A stretch of 64,000 nucleotides of DNA, taken from NCBI RefSeq assembly GCF_034190915.1, contig NW_026947506.1:16801501-16865500 (forward strand). The letters run 5' to 3'. Below, piece by piece: positions 36,487 to 49,419 of this stretch (its first letter is position 1; every line of letters begins with the position of its first letter). Origin of the DNA: Cavia porcellus. Taxonomy: Eukaryota > Chordata > Mammalia > Rodentia > Caviidae. Made by a program: the position numbers and the translations under genes. The notes under the pieces are model-generated. The model was not told where the DNA came from. It searched no databases and saw nothing but the letters and a program-made list of their open reading frames with translations.

Positions 36487-36719
36487 CTGGAGAGTAGAGA
36501 TGTCTGTGGTGGAGGGTGACTTGCTTTCACTGAAATGGGACATGATAACCAATGTATCATTTTCCTTGGAAAATCCCCATGTAAGTCAAGGGGAATTCTC
36601 TGTCTGAAGCAAAGCAAAATATAAGGTAGAACTGATTTTTTTCTTAAGAAATGGGGCCATGGGCTCCCTGAGTATGATACTACAACTTTTGCGAGCAATT
36701 CATGATTATTGTCCTTGCT

Positions 36720-37300
36720 AGCCTGAGGGAAAAATGCTTATTGTGCAGGACTTGGAAAAGACAGGCAAACGGCTACATTTGGAGCCTCAAGCTCCTATCT
36801 CTGTGTTGCACATCTGGCATTTCTTCAGGGATGCTATTGCAACCTTTGGCCAGCAGGTAGATGGAGCACCATGTGGCCAGGTTTTAGGTCTTCCTGGGTG
36901 CACAGCTTCTGCTACAATTAAACCCCCTTCCTATGCTTCTGTCTCTCTGCTGCCACCATAAGACATAAGACCCATAAAACTTTTGGGAAACTCCCCACCA
37001 GTTCTAACTCCCATGCAAAAGTGAGCCCAGGAAACTAAACAATGTGGGAAACTAATGGCATTCCCTGTTTTGGGTCAACAAGGAAACAAACTTTGCTTTG
37101 AAAACTTGTAACATTCTCTTTTTAAGGAATTAAAAAAGGTTGTGAAAAAATATGGACTAAAAAGTACTTTTGCAATTGGCATTTTTGAGAGTACTGGACA
37201 AGGTTATGAAATGACACCTTTGACTGGAAAGCCTTAGTGTGTACTATTGTCACTTCAACCCAATATCGGGTATGCTTTCAATAATATAATGATGCTGAAT
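36720..37300 (+). pseudogene. ERV2 gag remnant (matrix/capsid region)
   Basis: Downstream of the primer site, plus-strand frames interrupted by stops (75 open codons at 36,734-36,961) show, around 37,100-37,250, the ELKKxVxxYG pattern and a following -ESxxxGxxMTPLDW-like block. These resemble the start of betaretroviral capsid. The sequence ends where an L1 5'UTR begins at about 37,305. No protease, pol or env follows. Confidence 0.65.
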
Positions 37301-37304
37301 TCGA

Positions 37305-39545
37305 GCACATGGTGCTGGCCTGGGGAGAGTTTAAGACCATTGCTTCCAGTGGTTAAGTGACGAACCAGATTCCAGACACATTGGACTAGGCTTGGGAGGT
37401 TTCACTAGCCTAATTGGACCATACTCAGTGACCTTCTTTCAACCCTAGGATCTGAGGGCATGCGAGTTGAGTTCCAGCAACTTGCTGAAAACCTAGGGAG
37501 GGCATTACATCATCATCTCTAGTGGTTAGGAACCCACCAGCTTCCTGGAACACCAGGGATGGCACAGGAGGTCCTGCAGGCCTGACTTCGCCAGCAACCT
37601 CCATTCAGTCATGGATGACCTCCCATGTGATGCTCAGGCCTCCCAAGGCCTGACTGGGTTATGCTCAGTAACCTTCACCCCATCTCAGGAGCTCAGGGCA
37701 GAGAAACCAATTTCCAGCATACCCAGAGGAAGATTTGGAACAACACTTAAACATGGAAATATAGGAAAATGACAAGACAGAAGACCAAAATGCAATCTTA
37801 AACCTCCAGTCTATCCCAAGAAAGCCTAGCGGCCATTTACGGAGTAGAAAATACAAGTCATACACATGAAATTCCTGAAATTATAGCTAATGAAATAAAG
37901 AAGCAATTCCAGGAAGCTATAAAGTAACTCAAATTAGAAAAAAATCTTCCTGGTAAAAGAAGAAATGATAAAAGTAATGAAAGAAATGCTGAACACATCC
38001 AAAAAAGACACAGCTGAAAAAAATTATAGGAACAATGCAAAAAGATAGAATTCCTAGATGAACAACATAAGAAAGTAACAGAATACATGAAACAGATACA
38101 AATAAATATACAGTAAATCAAAAATTCCACTGAAAATTACTAAAACCATCTCAACAAAAGTGAAGATAGAGTTTCAGACCTTGAAGACAAGATTGCAGCT
38201 AGTGAACAGGAAAAGAAAGGTCTTTTAAAACTAACAAGGAATCAGGAAATAACAATTCAACTGCTGCAAGAGGATACAAAGAAAAACACCATAAGATTGA
38301 TAGGGGTAAATGATAAAGGAGGGGGCAACACAGATGATGTTTCACAAACATGAGAATTTAAATGGATAAATGGATTAGTGAAGCATATAGAACTCCAAAT
38401 AGCACAAAATGACACTACATGCAGACATATAATAATCACCATCCCAGAAATCCAACATAAGAACAGATTATTAAAAGCTGTTAAAGAGAAAAGAGAGATC
38501 ACCTATAAAGGAAAACCTATCAGAGTTACACCAGAGTTCTCAGCACAAACCGTGATGTCAAGAAGAGCATGGAGTGAAGTATTTCAGATCCTAAATGAAA
38601 ATGACTTTCAACCTAAACTGATGTACCCTACATAACTGTGCTTCAAAATGGATGGAGAAATAACAAACTTCCATGACAAAGAACAACTGAAGAACTTCAT
38701 GACCACCAAACCAACCCTGCAAATAATATTGAAAGACATTCTAGACACACATAAAAAAAATCAGTATGGTAGAATGGAAATTAAAAGAATGGAAAGGTAA
38801 ACATACAACAGCAGAAAGATAACATGTCAAAAATAAACCAATATATAACACTTACAACCATTAATGTAAATGGTCTCAATTCAGCAATTAAAAGAAACAG
38901 ACCGGCAGAATGGATCAAGAACCAACACCCAATCATATGCTTTATAAGGCAAACCCATATAATCCAAAAGGAAACACACAGTCTGAAAGTCAAAGAATGG
39001 AAAGCAATACTTTATGCAACAGGAAGCAAAAAACAAAGCAGGGGTAGCTTTCTGTTTGCAGGCAATGTGAAATTAAAACCAAGAATGATCTGAAGAGATG
39101 AAGAAGGTCACTACATACTACTTAGGGGAAAACTTCAAGAGGAAGTGATACAATTTAAAATATATATGCACTAAATTCCAGAGCACCCAGCTATACAAAG
39201 AAAGTATTAACATACATGAAAAACCAAATAAGCAATAACACATGTATAACAGGAGACCTTAACACAACATTGACGCAAAGGAGCAGATCAACCAAACAGA
39301 AAATCAGCAAAGCAATAACATAACTGAATAAATGGTATTGATCGATGTAGACAGAGTTTTTCATCTAACATCAGAATATAAATTGTTCTCTGCAATACAT
39401 GGGACATTCTCTAAAACAGACCATATATGAGCCTAAAGAGCATATCTAAGTAAATACAATAAGTTGAAATTATCCATACATGTTACTGGACCATATTGCC
39501 ATGAAACTACAAATTAATATCAAAAGACACTGAAAAAAAACCCAG
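37305..39545 (+). mobile_element. L1 5' part: 5'UTR, ORF1, start of ORF2
   Basis: A GC-richer 5'UTR (37,305-37,760) precedes an ORF1-like region starting at ATG 37,769. ORF1 carries a coiled-coil-rich part, then an RNA-binding part near 38,378-38,635, with several stops. A short spacer leads to ORF2 (about 38,824), of which only endonuclease sequence remains up to about 39,540. There another L1 begins in the same orientation, either inserted into or abutting this one. Confidence 0.85.
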
Positions 39546-42500
39546 AAACGGAGCTTCTCTCAACCCAGGAAACTCAGCTGGCTTGGATAAGTCTGTGTGC
39601 CATTCAGAGCCCTGGGGAGACTATAACATAATCTCTTCCAGAGGCCAAGGACCTACCCAGAGCCCAGCCACACTGGGCTGTGCTTGGTAGGTTTCAAGCC
39701 TGCCCAGAACATGCCCAGTGACCTTCTCCCAAGCCGGGAAACTCAGCTGGTGGCTGCAGGGAGTCAGCCCGCCATCCAGAGCCCAGGGAGACTATAACAT
39801 CATCTCTTCCAGAGCTCAAGGACCCACCCAGAGGCCAGGCACACTGGGCTGTCCTTGGCAGGTTTGAGACCTGCCCAGGACATGTCCAGGGACCTTCTCC
39901 CAAATTGGAAAACTTAGCCAGCGGCTCGGGGAAATTTGTGTGCCACCCTGAGCCCCAGGAGACTTTAAGATCATCTCTTCCAGATCTCAAGGATGCATCC
40001 AGAGCCCAGGGACTCTAGACTAGCCTTGGGAGGTTTTGTGGACCAATTACATTACGTCCAGTGACCTTCTTCAATTACGGAATTTGAGAGTAGGTGAAAT
40101 AAGTTCCAGGACATTGGTCTTTGCCTGGGAAGAGCTTTAACACATTATCAACACAGGTGAGATGCCTGCCCAGCTACCTGGAACACTGAAGGTAGCATCG
40201 GAGGACCTGAGGGCATAACTGGACCAGGCTCAGCAAATTCCATTCAGTCCCAGAAGCCTAGGGTACAGGAGATGATTTCCAACACATCCAGGGGAAGCCT
40301 TGGAACAACACTTGAAGCACAGAAATATAGGAAAATGACAAAGGGAAAGACCAAAATGCAATCTCAAACCTCCAGCCCATCCCAAGAAACCTTAGGAGCT
40401 ATGTACATAGAAGAAAATATACCTGAAATAATAGCAGCTGAAATAAAGAAGCAACCCTGAGAAGCTTTAAAAGAATTCAAACCAGAAATAATCTCCCAGT
40501 TAAAGGAAGAAATGATAAAAGAAATGAAAGAGATGCTGAACATATCTAAAGAAGAAACAGTTAAAAAATTATAGAACCAAACCAAAAGTTAGAATCCCTG
40601 GATGACCAATATAAGAAACAAAAAGAATACATAAAGCAGATGCAAAGAGATATACAGGAAATCAAAAATCCCATTGAAAGTTGTAAAAATCACCTCAATG
40701 AAAGTGAAGGTAAAATTTCAGGTCTTAAAGACAGTATTGCAGCTAGTGAACAGGAAAGGCAAGATCTTTTGAGAATAACAAGGAATCAGGAAATAACAAT
40801 TCAACAGCTGCAAAATGATGCAAAGAAAAACAACATACGATTGATAGGGATAAATAAAAAGAATGGGACAACATAAAGGATGTCTAGAGCATATTTAAAG
40901 AAGTAATAGCTGAAAATTTCCCAAACATGGGAACGGAAACTGACCTCCATATCAGTGAAGCACATAGAACCCCAAATAGTCATAACCAAATGTAATTAAG
41001 TGCTTACCTACAAAGAAGAGCCCAGGCCCAGATGGATACACTGGAGAATTCTACAAGAAATACAAAGAAGACTAAATGCCAACACTCCTGAAACTCTTCA
41101 ATGAAATCAAAAGTGAAGCAATCCTTCCTAAGTCATTCCTGGAAGCAAATATTACTCTAGTACCAAAACCTGAGAAGGACCACACTAAAAAGGAGAACAA
41201 CAAGCCAATCTCCCTAATGAACACAGATGCAAAACACCTTAATAAAACATTGGCAAACAGGATGCAGCAAATCATCAAGAAGATTACACACCATGACCAA
41301 GTGGGATTCATCCCACTCATGCATGGATGGTTCAGCATATGTAAATCAATGAATGTAATCTACCATATTAATAAAGCCAAAAGTAAGAATCACATGATTA
41401 TTTCTATAGATGCAGAAAATTATTTTGATAAACTCCAACATTCATTTATTATAAGAACCTTATAGAAAATTGGAATAGATGGTCTACCTCAATATAATAA
41501 AGGCCATATATGATAAACCAACACCAAGTTTGATACTAAATGGCCAAAAGCTGAAGGTCTTTATCTTAAAATCAGGCACAAGACAAGGATGTCCCTTATC
41601 ACTGCTCCTATTAATATAATATTGGAAATAATAGCTAGAACAATTAGAAAAGAGAGAGAAATAAAATGGTTAAAGATAGTAAGAGAAGTTAAAGTATCAC
41701 TATTTGTGAATGACATGATACTCTACATAGAAAAACACCATGATATACTAAATAAATTCAGGAATATAGCTGGATACAAAATCAATGCTCAAAAATCAAT
41801 AGCATTTCTATATACTGACAACAAAATCATGGTGAGAGAAATAAGAGAAGCCACACTCTACACACTAGCAACTGAAAAATGAAATATTTAGGAATTATTC
41901 TCATGAAAGAAGTGAAAGACATATAAAGGGAAATTATAATACAGTGAAAAAAGAAATTGAAGAGTATCTCAGAAAATGCAAAGATATACCTTGCTCATGG
42001 ATAGGAAGAATAAATATTGTGAAAATGGCCATTCTCCAAAAACTGCTATACAGATTCAATGGAATCTCAATAAAAATAACATCAACATGCCCCATGGATC
42101 TAGAGAAATCATTCCTCAAATTCATCTGGAACCTGAAGAGACCTAGAATTTCAAAGGCAATTCTAAGCAGCAAAGGCAAGGCAGGAGACATCACAATCAC
42201 TGACTTGAACTTATACTACAAAGCAAGCAACTGTAGTAAAATCAACATGGTACTGGAATCAAAACAGAGCCGAACATCAATGGAACAGATTAGAAGATGC
42301 AACCACAAATACAAATACACTCAACCAACTTATTTTTGATAAATGGGCCAAACATGTTCACTGGAAGAATGACAATTTCTTTAATACATGGTGTTGGAAA
42401 AACTGGCTCTCCACATGCCAAAAAGTAAAACTAGATCCATGCCTATTACCATATATTAGATTAAAATCTAAATGGATCAAAGATCTGAATATTAAACCAG

Positions 42501-44000
42501 AAACACTAAATCTATTGGACGTCAAATTGGGTAAAAATCTTGAAGATATTGGGTAGGTAGAGAATTCATGAACAGGAATCAAACTGCACTGGTAATACTT
42601 CCCAGAATCAATAACTGGGATCACCTCTTATTAAAAGGTTTCTGTACGCTAAAAGAAGTCTGCAGCATAGTGAAAAGAAAACTCACAAACTGGGAAAAAA
42701 ATCTTATGAACTGTCCCTCAGACAAAGGACTTCTGTCTAAAACATATAAAGAATTTTTAAAAACTCAGAACCTCAAAATGCAAAGATCCAATCCAAAAAT
42801 GGGCATCTAAAATGAATACACAACTCTCAGATGAAGAAATACAAATGGCAAATAAATACATGAAAAAATCTTCATCATCATTACTCATTAGAGAAATGCA
42901 AATTAAAACCACACTGAGATTTCATCTCAATCCTGAAAGAATGACCAAGATCAAGAAAACTACCAACAACAAATGCTGGAGAGGCTGTGGGGAAAAAGGA
43001 ACTCTCCTGCACTGTTGATGGGAGTGTAGACTGGTGCAACCATTGTGGAGATCAGTCTGGAGATTTCTCAAAACATGGGCTTGGAAGTTCCATTTGTTCC
43101 AGCTGTGCCACTTCTAGGCATATTCCCAGAAAAACTGAAAACGTCATACCACAGTGATATATGTGGACCCATGTTTATAGCAGCACAATTTGTAATAGCC
43201 AAATCTTGGAAACAACCTAAGTATCCACCAACTGAAGAATGGTTAAAAAGCTGTGAAATTTTTATACAATGGAGTACTACTCAGCTACAAAAAACAATCA
43301 CATCGAGATATTTATAAATAAATGGATGCAAATTGAGGCCATACTCAGAAATGAAATACATCACACTCACATGTATAAAAACCATGTAATCTTCCTAGTG
43401 TAAGAAATAGTAAGAGTACATAAGAATTTATGGGACCCATTATTCCCCATTACATTGCTTTGAAGACTTATAATGCTTTCGTTCATAAGCTGGAATGGTT
43501 TTATTCTTTTTTATTTGAATTTATTGTGTATAATGGTATGAATAGCAAGAAAATAAGACATTATGGCATCCATATCTGATGTAATCTCATCTTTCTTTGA
43601 AGTCCTACTATGCTTTTGTTCTTCTGTTTCCATTGGTTCTATCATGTTGTGTCTTCTTGGATTTTAATACATGTGATAGCATAAACAATTGTTTAATGGA
43701 AATTGAGATGATATAGTAAGCCATTGTTCATTTTTGGTTATCTGGGTCTGAATGCACTGTAATCCTGCCATTCTCTTGAATGGTTTTATACAATTTGTTA
43801 TGTTTGATATTATTTCAAAGAAAGGGACATTATGGTAGCTACTGTTAATATCAGGTTGTCTTGTTGTGAAGTGCTGTGTTACTTACATTGTTCTGTTCTG
43901 ATCTGCTTTGTTCCATCCACTTTTGTCTCAATCTCCTTAAAATAATATTTAAAGAAGAAAATTAATAGAAATTTCTCAGATTTAAATTTGTTTGAAATAT
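39546..44000 (+). mobile_element. L1 with tandem 5'UTR monomers and internal deletion
   Basis: The order is three promoter-type monomers (39,551-40,061), a unique 5'UTR (40,062-40,334), the ORF1 N-terminal half (ATG at 40,335; coiled coil, to about 40,985), a direct jump into ORF2 reverse transcriptase (40,995 onward), the ORF2 C-terminus to about 43,320 and the 3'UTR to about 44,000. The RT frame 41,076-41,465 is open for 129 codons. The catalytic FADD-type box reads FVND near 41,705. The second half of ORF1 and the ORF2 endonuclease are absent. It is inactive. Confidence 0.85.
39551..40061 (+). repeat. Three ~170-bp L1 promoter monomers
   Basis: Units start at 39,551, 39,720 and 39,891, each with a 'gaccttctcc'-type start, and a fourth related unit begins at 40,062. 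The spacing is 169, 171 and 171 bases. Shared internal blocks include 'gaaactcagctgg', 'atcatctcttccag' and 'cacactgggctg'. This resembles monomeric L1 5'UTR promoters known in mouse. Confidence 0.9.
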
Positions 44001-44139
44001 TAGGTGTCATTGAATGGTTCTCATATGAAAGGAAATGAAGAAATAAGCATTAAATAAAGAAAATTCAAGGAATATTTATAACACAGAATAGGACAATGAC
44101 AGCAAGACTGATAATCTTGACTCATTTGCAGAAAAACGG

Positions 44140-44775
44140 ATGCACATGGAAATCAAATACTGTAACACCATGATATATCTGCACCCATAGTTATAGCAGC
44201 ATAATTTGTAATAGCTAAGTCTTGCAAACAAGCAAAGTGCCCATCAACTACAGAGTGAATTAAAAAGGTGAGGTATTTTTAAACAATGTAATACTACTCA
44301 GCTATAAAAACGATGATCCTGAAGATTTATAGGTAAATGGAAGCAACTTGAGAGTATCCTCATACATGAAATGAACAAGACTCACATTAGTAAAGTCACA
44401 TTGTCACTCTAGTGTAAAAATAATAAAAACTGAAAAAGTGATAGATCCAAAATGGATAATCGATACTGTTATAATGAAAGGGAAGTGCTCTAAAGAATAT
44501 AACTGCATATATATGTGTGTGTAAGATAGATGTCCAGGTTACTAAATTTTTGTTGGAACACTGAACAGATGATTTGCACTGTCAAAATTTGAGAACTCTA
44601 ACCACATTTTATGCTTTGATTTTTGTAACTTGAACAACTATTTCTAATAGGTTAATATGTAACATATCAACTATGGATTATTTAGTGTTAATTTTTTGGA
44701 TTTTGATATTATTCTACTCTTTTCTATTAACTTTTCTTTTTTTCTCTCTTTAAATACAAATACACCTAACTGACA
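44140..44775 (+). mobile_element. L1 3' end, 5'-truncated
   Basis: Bases 44,160-44,400 match the last part of ORF2 ('tagttatagcagcataattt', 'atactactcagctataaaaa'). Bases 44,440-44,770 match the 3'UTR in plus orientation. A weak A-rich end lies near 44,755. It is non-coding. Confidence 0.85.
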
Positions 44776-45229
44776 GAAGTTTTACACCAGAGATTAAATG
44801 TTATATTGTTTCTCTTGTTGGAGGCATGCAAAGGGTAATTAAGGAATGGAATGAAGGATAAATGCTGAGAATTAGTAAGAATTCTTTAAAATGGGGAAAG
44901 GAAAAGAAGAGAAGAGGAGGAGGAAGGGAAATGAAGACACAATTGTGTTATAAAATTGAAATTATTGTAAATCATGAGGGGAAGAGTGAATGAAGGGAGG
45001 GGAGAGGAACATGAGCATAAAGCATAATTTTGATATCTTATGTACAGGTGCACATTCTCTATGCTGAATATGAAAAATATGCCTGAAAAAATATAGTACA
45101 AGAAAATAAAAGAATAAAACAAATGCCAAAGAAATAGATATAATAAAAACTTCCAGTACATCTCAAATGTGCCATCTGGAAAACAGTGAGTTGGGCCTCA
45201 GGGCTCCATTAATTGCATTCCTGAAGACA

Positions 45230-46060
45230 GGGCTCACTGGAAGACAGTGAGTTTGAAGTGGGAACCTCCTCCAAAGGCAAATGCAAGAATGACAATATGA
45301 CAAAACTGCACGAGCCTTGCAAATTCAAAATCTGAATTAGGAGGAGAAGGAATCCAGTAGACTGAACCCTATGAACATTCAATTCTGGTGGCCAAAGCTC
45401 CTGAACCTGGTCTTTAGTGTCAGAATTTCTATAAATATTCCAGTCTTCTGTATTCTGAGCAGAATCTCATACGCAAGATAGCACAAAGTGATCCAGATTT
45501 ACTCATTAAGAGGACATTTCCAAACCTTGCCAAAAACTTCCCACAAGTCATTCCCAAAGAATGTTCAACCACAAGTCAGGTTTAGTCACAACAACCACTC
45601 TACTCCTCTGGTCTCAAATTCTCTTTTGTTTACATTTCTCTCAATGCTGACATAAATTAACTGACCTTCTAAATTAGGGGTGGAAAGACATTTATATTAC
45701 TGTCTTTGGAGATTTAAGTCTATAATTAGAAGACTTCCAGTCAGAGTGACACATGGCAGATGGCATCAGATCTCAGCAGCAGAAAGCAGCACAAGCAACA
45801 ATAGCAAAAGGACAGGATCACAGAGAGATTCTTTCTGTTCCTTATATTTTAAGTAGGCCAAACACACTTGAGTGTAACACTCACACCTAGAATTACAGCA
45901 CTGGACCATAAGTCATTCACAACTCTAGAAGCAGACTTCCATGATTGCAGGAGCCTGTGTGGGCCTCCAGACTTAAAACGTAATACAGGTTCATCCACAG
46001 AGACAAACACTGGTGCATTAATCGCTAATGGTGTTCTCAGCATACTCTGAGAGCTCTGCT
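45230..46060. repeat. Duplicon fragment D (mosaic)
   Basis: Bases about 45,300-45,420 match 53,430-53,540 in the same orientation (shared block 'aaccctatgaacactcaatt' apart from one base). Bases 45,720-45,970 match 6,760-6,950 in the same orientation (shared 'cataagtcattcacaa' type block). Two segments that are far apart and oppositely oriented in a full unit are adjacent here, so this is a rearranged fragment. No gene is seen. Confidence 0.65.
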
Positions 46061-46122
46061 GTATTAATGTTGGTATGAAAATTATGAGAGTTTTGTTCCT
46101 TAAGGCAGACCCGATATATTTT

Positions 46123-46208
46123 TGTATATATACCTTGGGTCATACTCACAACCTCACACTTGCCAGGTAAGCATGCACACTACTGAGCTAAATCACCAGT
46201 TCTATTTT
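46123..46208 (-). repeat. ID-type SINE
   Basis: The reverse complement contains the 'gatttagctcagtagtgtgc' A-box region of a tRNA-derived ID SINE and a degraded B-box. It is truncated at the tail. Confidence 0.75.
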
Positions 46209-46589
46209 TTCATCATTTTAATATGCAAAACTAACATAAAATTTAACTTCCATATCAGTACAATCCCCAGGATACATATTTTCTGCACTCTGTTAGATAT
46301 GTTTATGTTCTAAATACTTTTGAATTTTGACCAAATAGTTGTAATTCAGTTCTCTAAAGTTTGATATTTCCAATCTCCAAAAATACTTTCTTATGCTAAA
46401 GACAATACAAATAATCTGGAATAATGTGAAATAAGTTTCCTCCTGTACAGTTCCTTTTAAGAAATGGGTCACTGCACTCACAGTAACTAATACAAACCTG
46501 AGTGTAGATAAGCTAATAAAATTCTAGCACATTGCCTCCAATTTTCAATTAAAAGGTGGAGGAAAATTTACCTTAACCAGAAAATTGAA

Positions 46590-46790
46590 TAAGTGACTTC
46601 ATCTCGCACAGTGGGGAGGCTCCTTTTTCCACGGAAGTACATGTCAGTCTTGCACAGAATTTTGAAGAGCTTTCCATGTGATACATGTCTGCAGAAATCC
46701 TTGGTAAGCCAGGATTCTGGCATGACAAATGAACGCTGGGAAACTGCTCTTTTTGCCTTTACCCCATCACCAGGGCTGATGTTACAGTTT
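46590..46790 (-). other. Unrecognised minus-strand reading frame, about 60 codons
   Basis: The minus strand can be read without stops for roughly 60 codons with a non-repetitive, basic composition (a SQRSFVMPESWLTKDF segment and an FRGKRSLP segment). It has no clear start and no known domain. It could be an exon-sized remnant of a retrocopy or of an ERV; neither can be shown here. Confidence 0.25.
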
Positions 46791-47589
46791 ATTCAGCCAA
46801 AAATAGTCCAGTTTTTCTGGACTTTAGTATCTGGGGCAAAACAAAATAAATATAAAACACAAATATGTAGCATACACCTCATAAAAAGTAATGTTACAAT
46901 GTCAATTGTGGCCATAGGATAATTGCAGCAGAAATTGGCAGAATGTAAACAGGAAAAAGGAGGAAAGAGAAGCAGGAACCTTCAATATTTCAGGCTTCAT
47001 GTACATAATGGATCAGACCCAGGTGACTCCTATAGTGGTCAGCCAGCTCTGATTCAGCTTCTTGCTCTGCTGGCCAGATGCCTCTGGTTCCAGGTGGCTC
47101 CAATTATCATCAGAGATCTCTAAGTTCTCTGGTGTTCCACACTGTCTCTCCCTGGTGTCAGTGATTCAATGTCTCAGTTAACTTACACAGAGAATACCAA
47201 GATAATGTGTTTATAATTGAATGAAGGAAAGGGAATTTGGCCTTCAGCTTCAATGTTTCTTAATGTACTGCTACCACTAACAACTCCAGGGCATCCTGGG
47301 AAATTTATTTATTTATTTATTTGTTTGTTTTAGTCATTTAAATGTTGAAAAATGTAACAAGATATGTTCACTTGTAGTTCAAGGACAATAGACAGACATC
47401 TTTGGATGACACAGATATGTTGACGAGGAGACTGCAGACTTAACAATTGCGCTTAGTGACTTCTTTCCTTAAAAAGATTGATTGTAAATTGGTGAGAAAT
47501 GCTTGTTTGTCTTCACCATAAATTTTTTTTATGTATAAGCAATCAAGGTTATATCTTCAGTATTACCTTTTGCTTTTAATGTTTAAAAT

Positions 47590-47995
47590 ATAGAATTCTA
47601 TGTGACAAAGCTCACTACACAGAGACAATTCTTTCCCAATGATTAAAACACTCTTCACTCATAAATATTCTAGAACTGTGATAATGGCCCAAGGAATTGA
47701 TCAGTCCTACCCAGGATCCCTGCAAAACCTTAACAGCAGATCTCCATCTCTTGCAAAAGAGCACACAAATCCTAATGACCACCCTCCAGCCACCTAAACT
47801 GCAGTCATTGCCTGGCTTCCCTTTGCCTTTGCAATTAAAACAATTTCTGTGAATATGTCTTTTCAGTTTACTTTCCATCTCTATAAAAACATTTGAAACT
47901 AAGTCACTGTGAAAATTATTTGTGTGCTCAAAACCTGGGAAGTCCTGCACTGGTCCTGGATAATCTTAACCTGCAGCCTGTATTTCAGCAGCAGG
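47590..47995 (-). pseudogene. ERV gag nucleocapsid relic (copy 2)
   Basis: A 111-codon minus frame (47,615-47,950) holds a zinc-knuckle motif CFNCKGKGKPGNDC, in which the usual His is Lys. A broken second knuckle follows (ICVLFCKRWRS). This fits the nucleocapsid end of a retroviral Gag. No protease or pol lies downstream on the minus strand. The homologous relic at 27,360-27,720 shares the Lys change. Confidence 0.65.
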
Positions 47996-47999
47996 AATT

Positions 48000-49400
48000 T
48001 TCAATTTGTCCATTATTTTCTTTGTTAGTTAGTTTGAATTATGGTTATAACCCTGTAATTTATAGTATGTAGATTTTTTTACAAAATATCATTTATATTT
48101 CCAAAAGAACACAATTAACATTTAAGTGTTCTGCCTTGTAGGAAGAGCAACTGAAGAGAGGAAAATAGGCTGGCTTCTACACCATCAGCTAGTTAGACAT
48201 GGACAGCTGAAGAATGATTTTTTTTCTCAAAGCATTCAAAGATAAAATTCCTGTTTTTCTTTTTTATGGATTTCTTTTGTGTTTTCTTGTTTTAAAGGAA
48301 ATAGAAAAAGAGAATGGAAAAGAAACTTTTGAGGATCAGAATGCCAGAAACTTTTCCAACTATATTTAAGAACCATAGTTCATGTAATGAAAAACAAACA
48401 GAGTGAAATATGTTTTTCAGTATTATTCACTGTTACCTGCTTGTGGAGGCTGAGAAAAATTGTGAGTGAGGTTGCAAGGTTTAAGAACACACATATGCAT
48501 GTAACAAGAAACAGCAGGAAGCACGGAGAAGTGTAGAGCAGAAGAGCCAGAGGGAGAGCCTCCTGCCTCTTTAGTATTTATACAAGTTTTTACCTCACAT
48601 TAACATTCTCAAACAGTGCCATTGAAGTACATGTGATGCCTCATGGCTACATATCTTTATCTCACTCTGCACTTGAGTAAAACAAGTGGGGTCCCACTCT
48701 CCCCTGTCCTTTCATGCCCGGGCTTTGATATATTGAAAGTGGCTCCAAAACAACAATACTGATCTTTGTTCAATGTAACTTTGTCAGAACACTCACCTAC
48801 TGGATTAAATCTAATAATTCCTCATTTTTTCCATCATGCCTTACTTCAAAGACAAGAAAAGTGTATATTCTATTCTTATAAGTACCAATTGCTAACAGTG
48901 TGGGGACTCTTTTGTATTTTGTACAATGAGGAGGCATTATTACTCACACCCTTGTACTGGAACAGTTGGAAAAACTAAAGTTTTCTTCCCTGAACATTAA
49001 TTCTTGTGGAATACACAAATTAACTCTGTTTTTTTTTTCTTTTCCATTGTCTTAAAGCTGAACACTTTTCATTTAATCCAAGAGTCTGAAGATTGGTCTG
49101 CTCTTTCATAGGCCGGCAATTTCTTGCACTATCAATGCTGGGATGTACAGACTATTGGTTAGAAGGCATTCAAGTGTTGCTCAGGCATGTCAAAGGGAGC
49201 AAAGGGAAGCAGCACAGGGAATTCCTTTGGTCCAAATACCTAAGTTCTGGGTATTGTTCTTCTCCCACACCCTAAAAGGTTTGGTTCCAATATAAATCTG
49301 GGTTATCCAGTGCATGGTGGGCCTGCAGTCACAGGCCACCTTCAGATTTTCCCAGACATTTGACTGTCAGATGTAGAAAAAGGAAGAGGAATCAAAAACT
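48000..49400. other. No gene seen downstream of the TDPOZ gene
   Basis: This AT-rich sequence has only short, unsupported frames. I recognise no L1, LTR or SINE with confidence. Bases 47,998-48,050 resemble 33,880-33,940, so at least the left edge is repeat-derived. Confidence 0.35.
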
Positions 49401-49419
49401 GTGCAAAGAAAGATTAAAC

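Noticed and set aside
39694..39990. 98-codon minus-strand frame with internal repeats, looking like a repeat protein
   Set aside because: It is antisense to the L1 5'UTR monomers, and the protein repeats simply mirror the ~170-bp DNA units.
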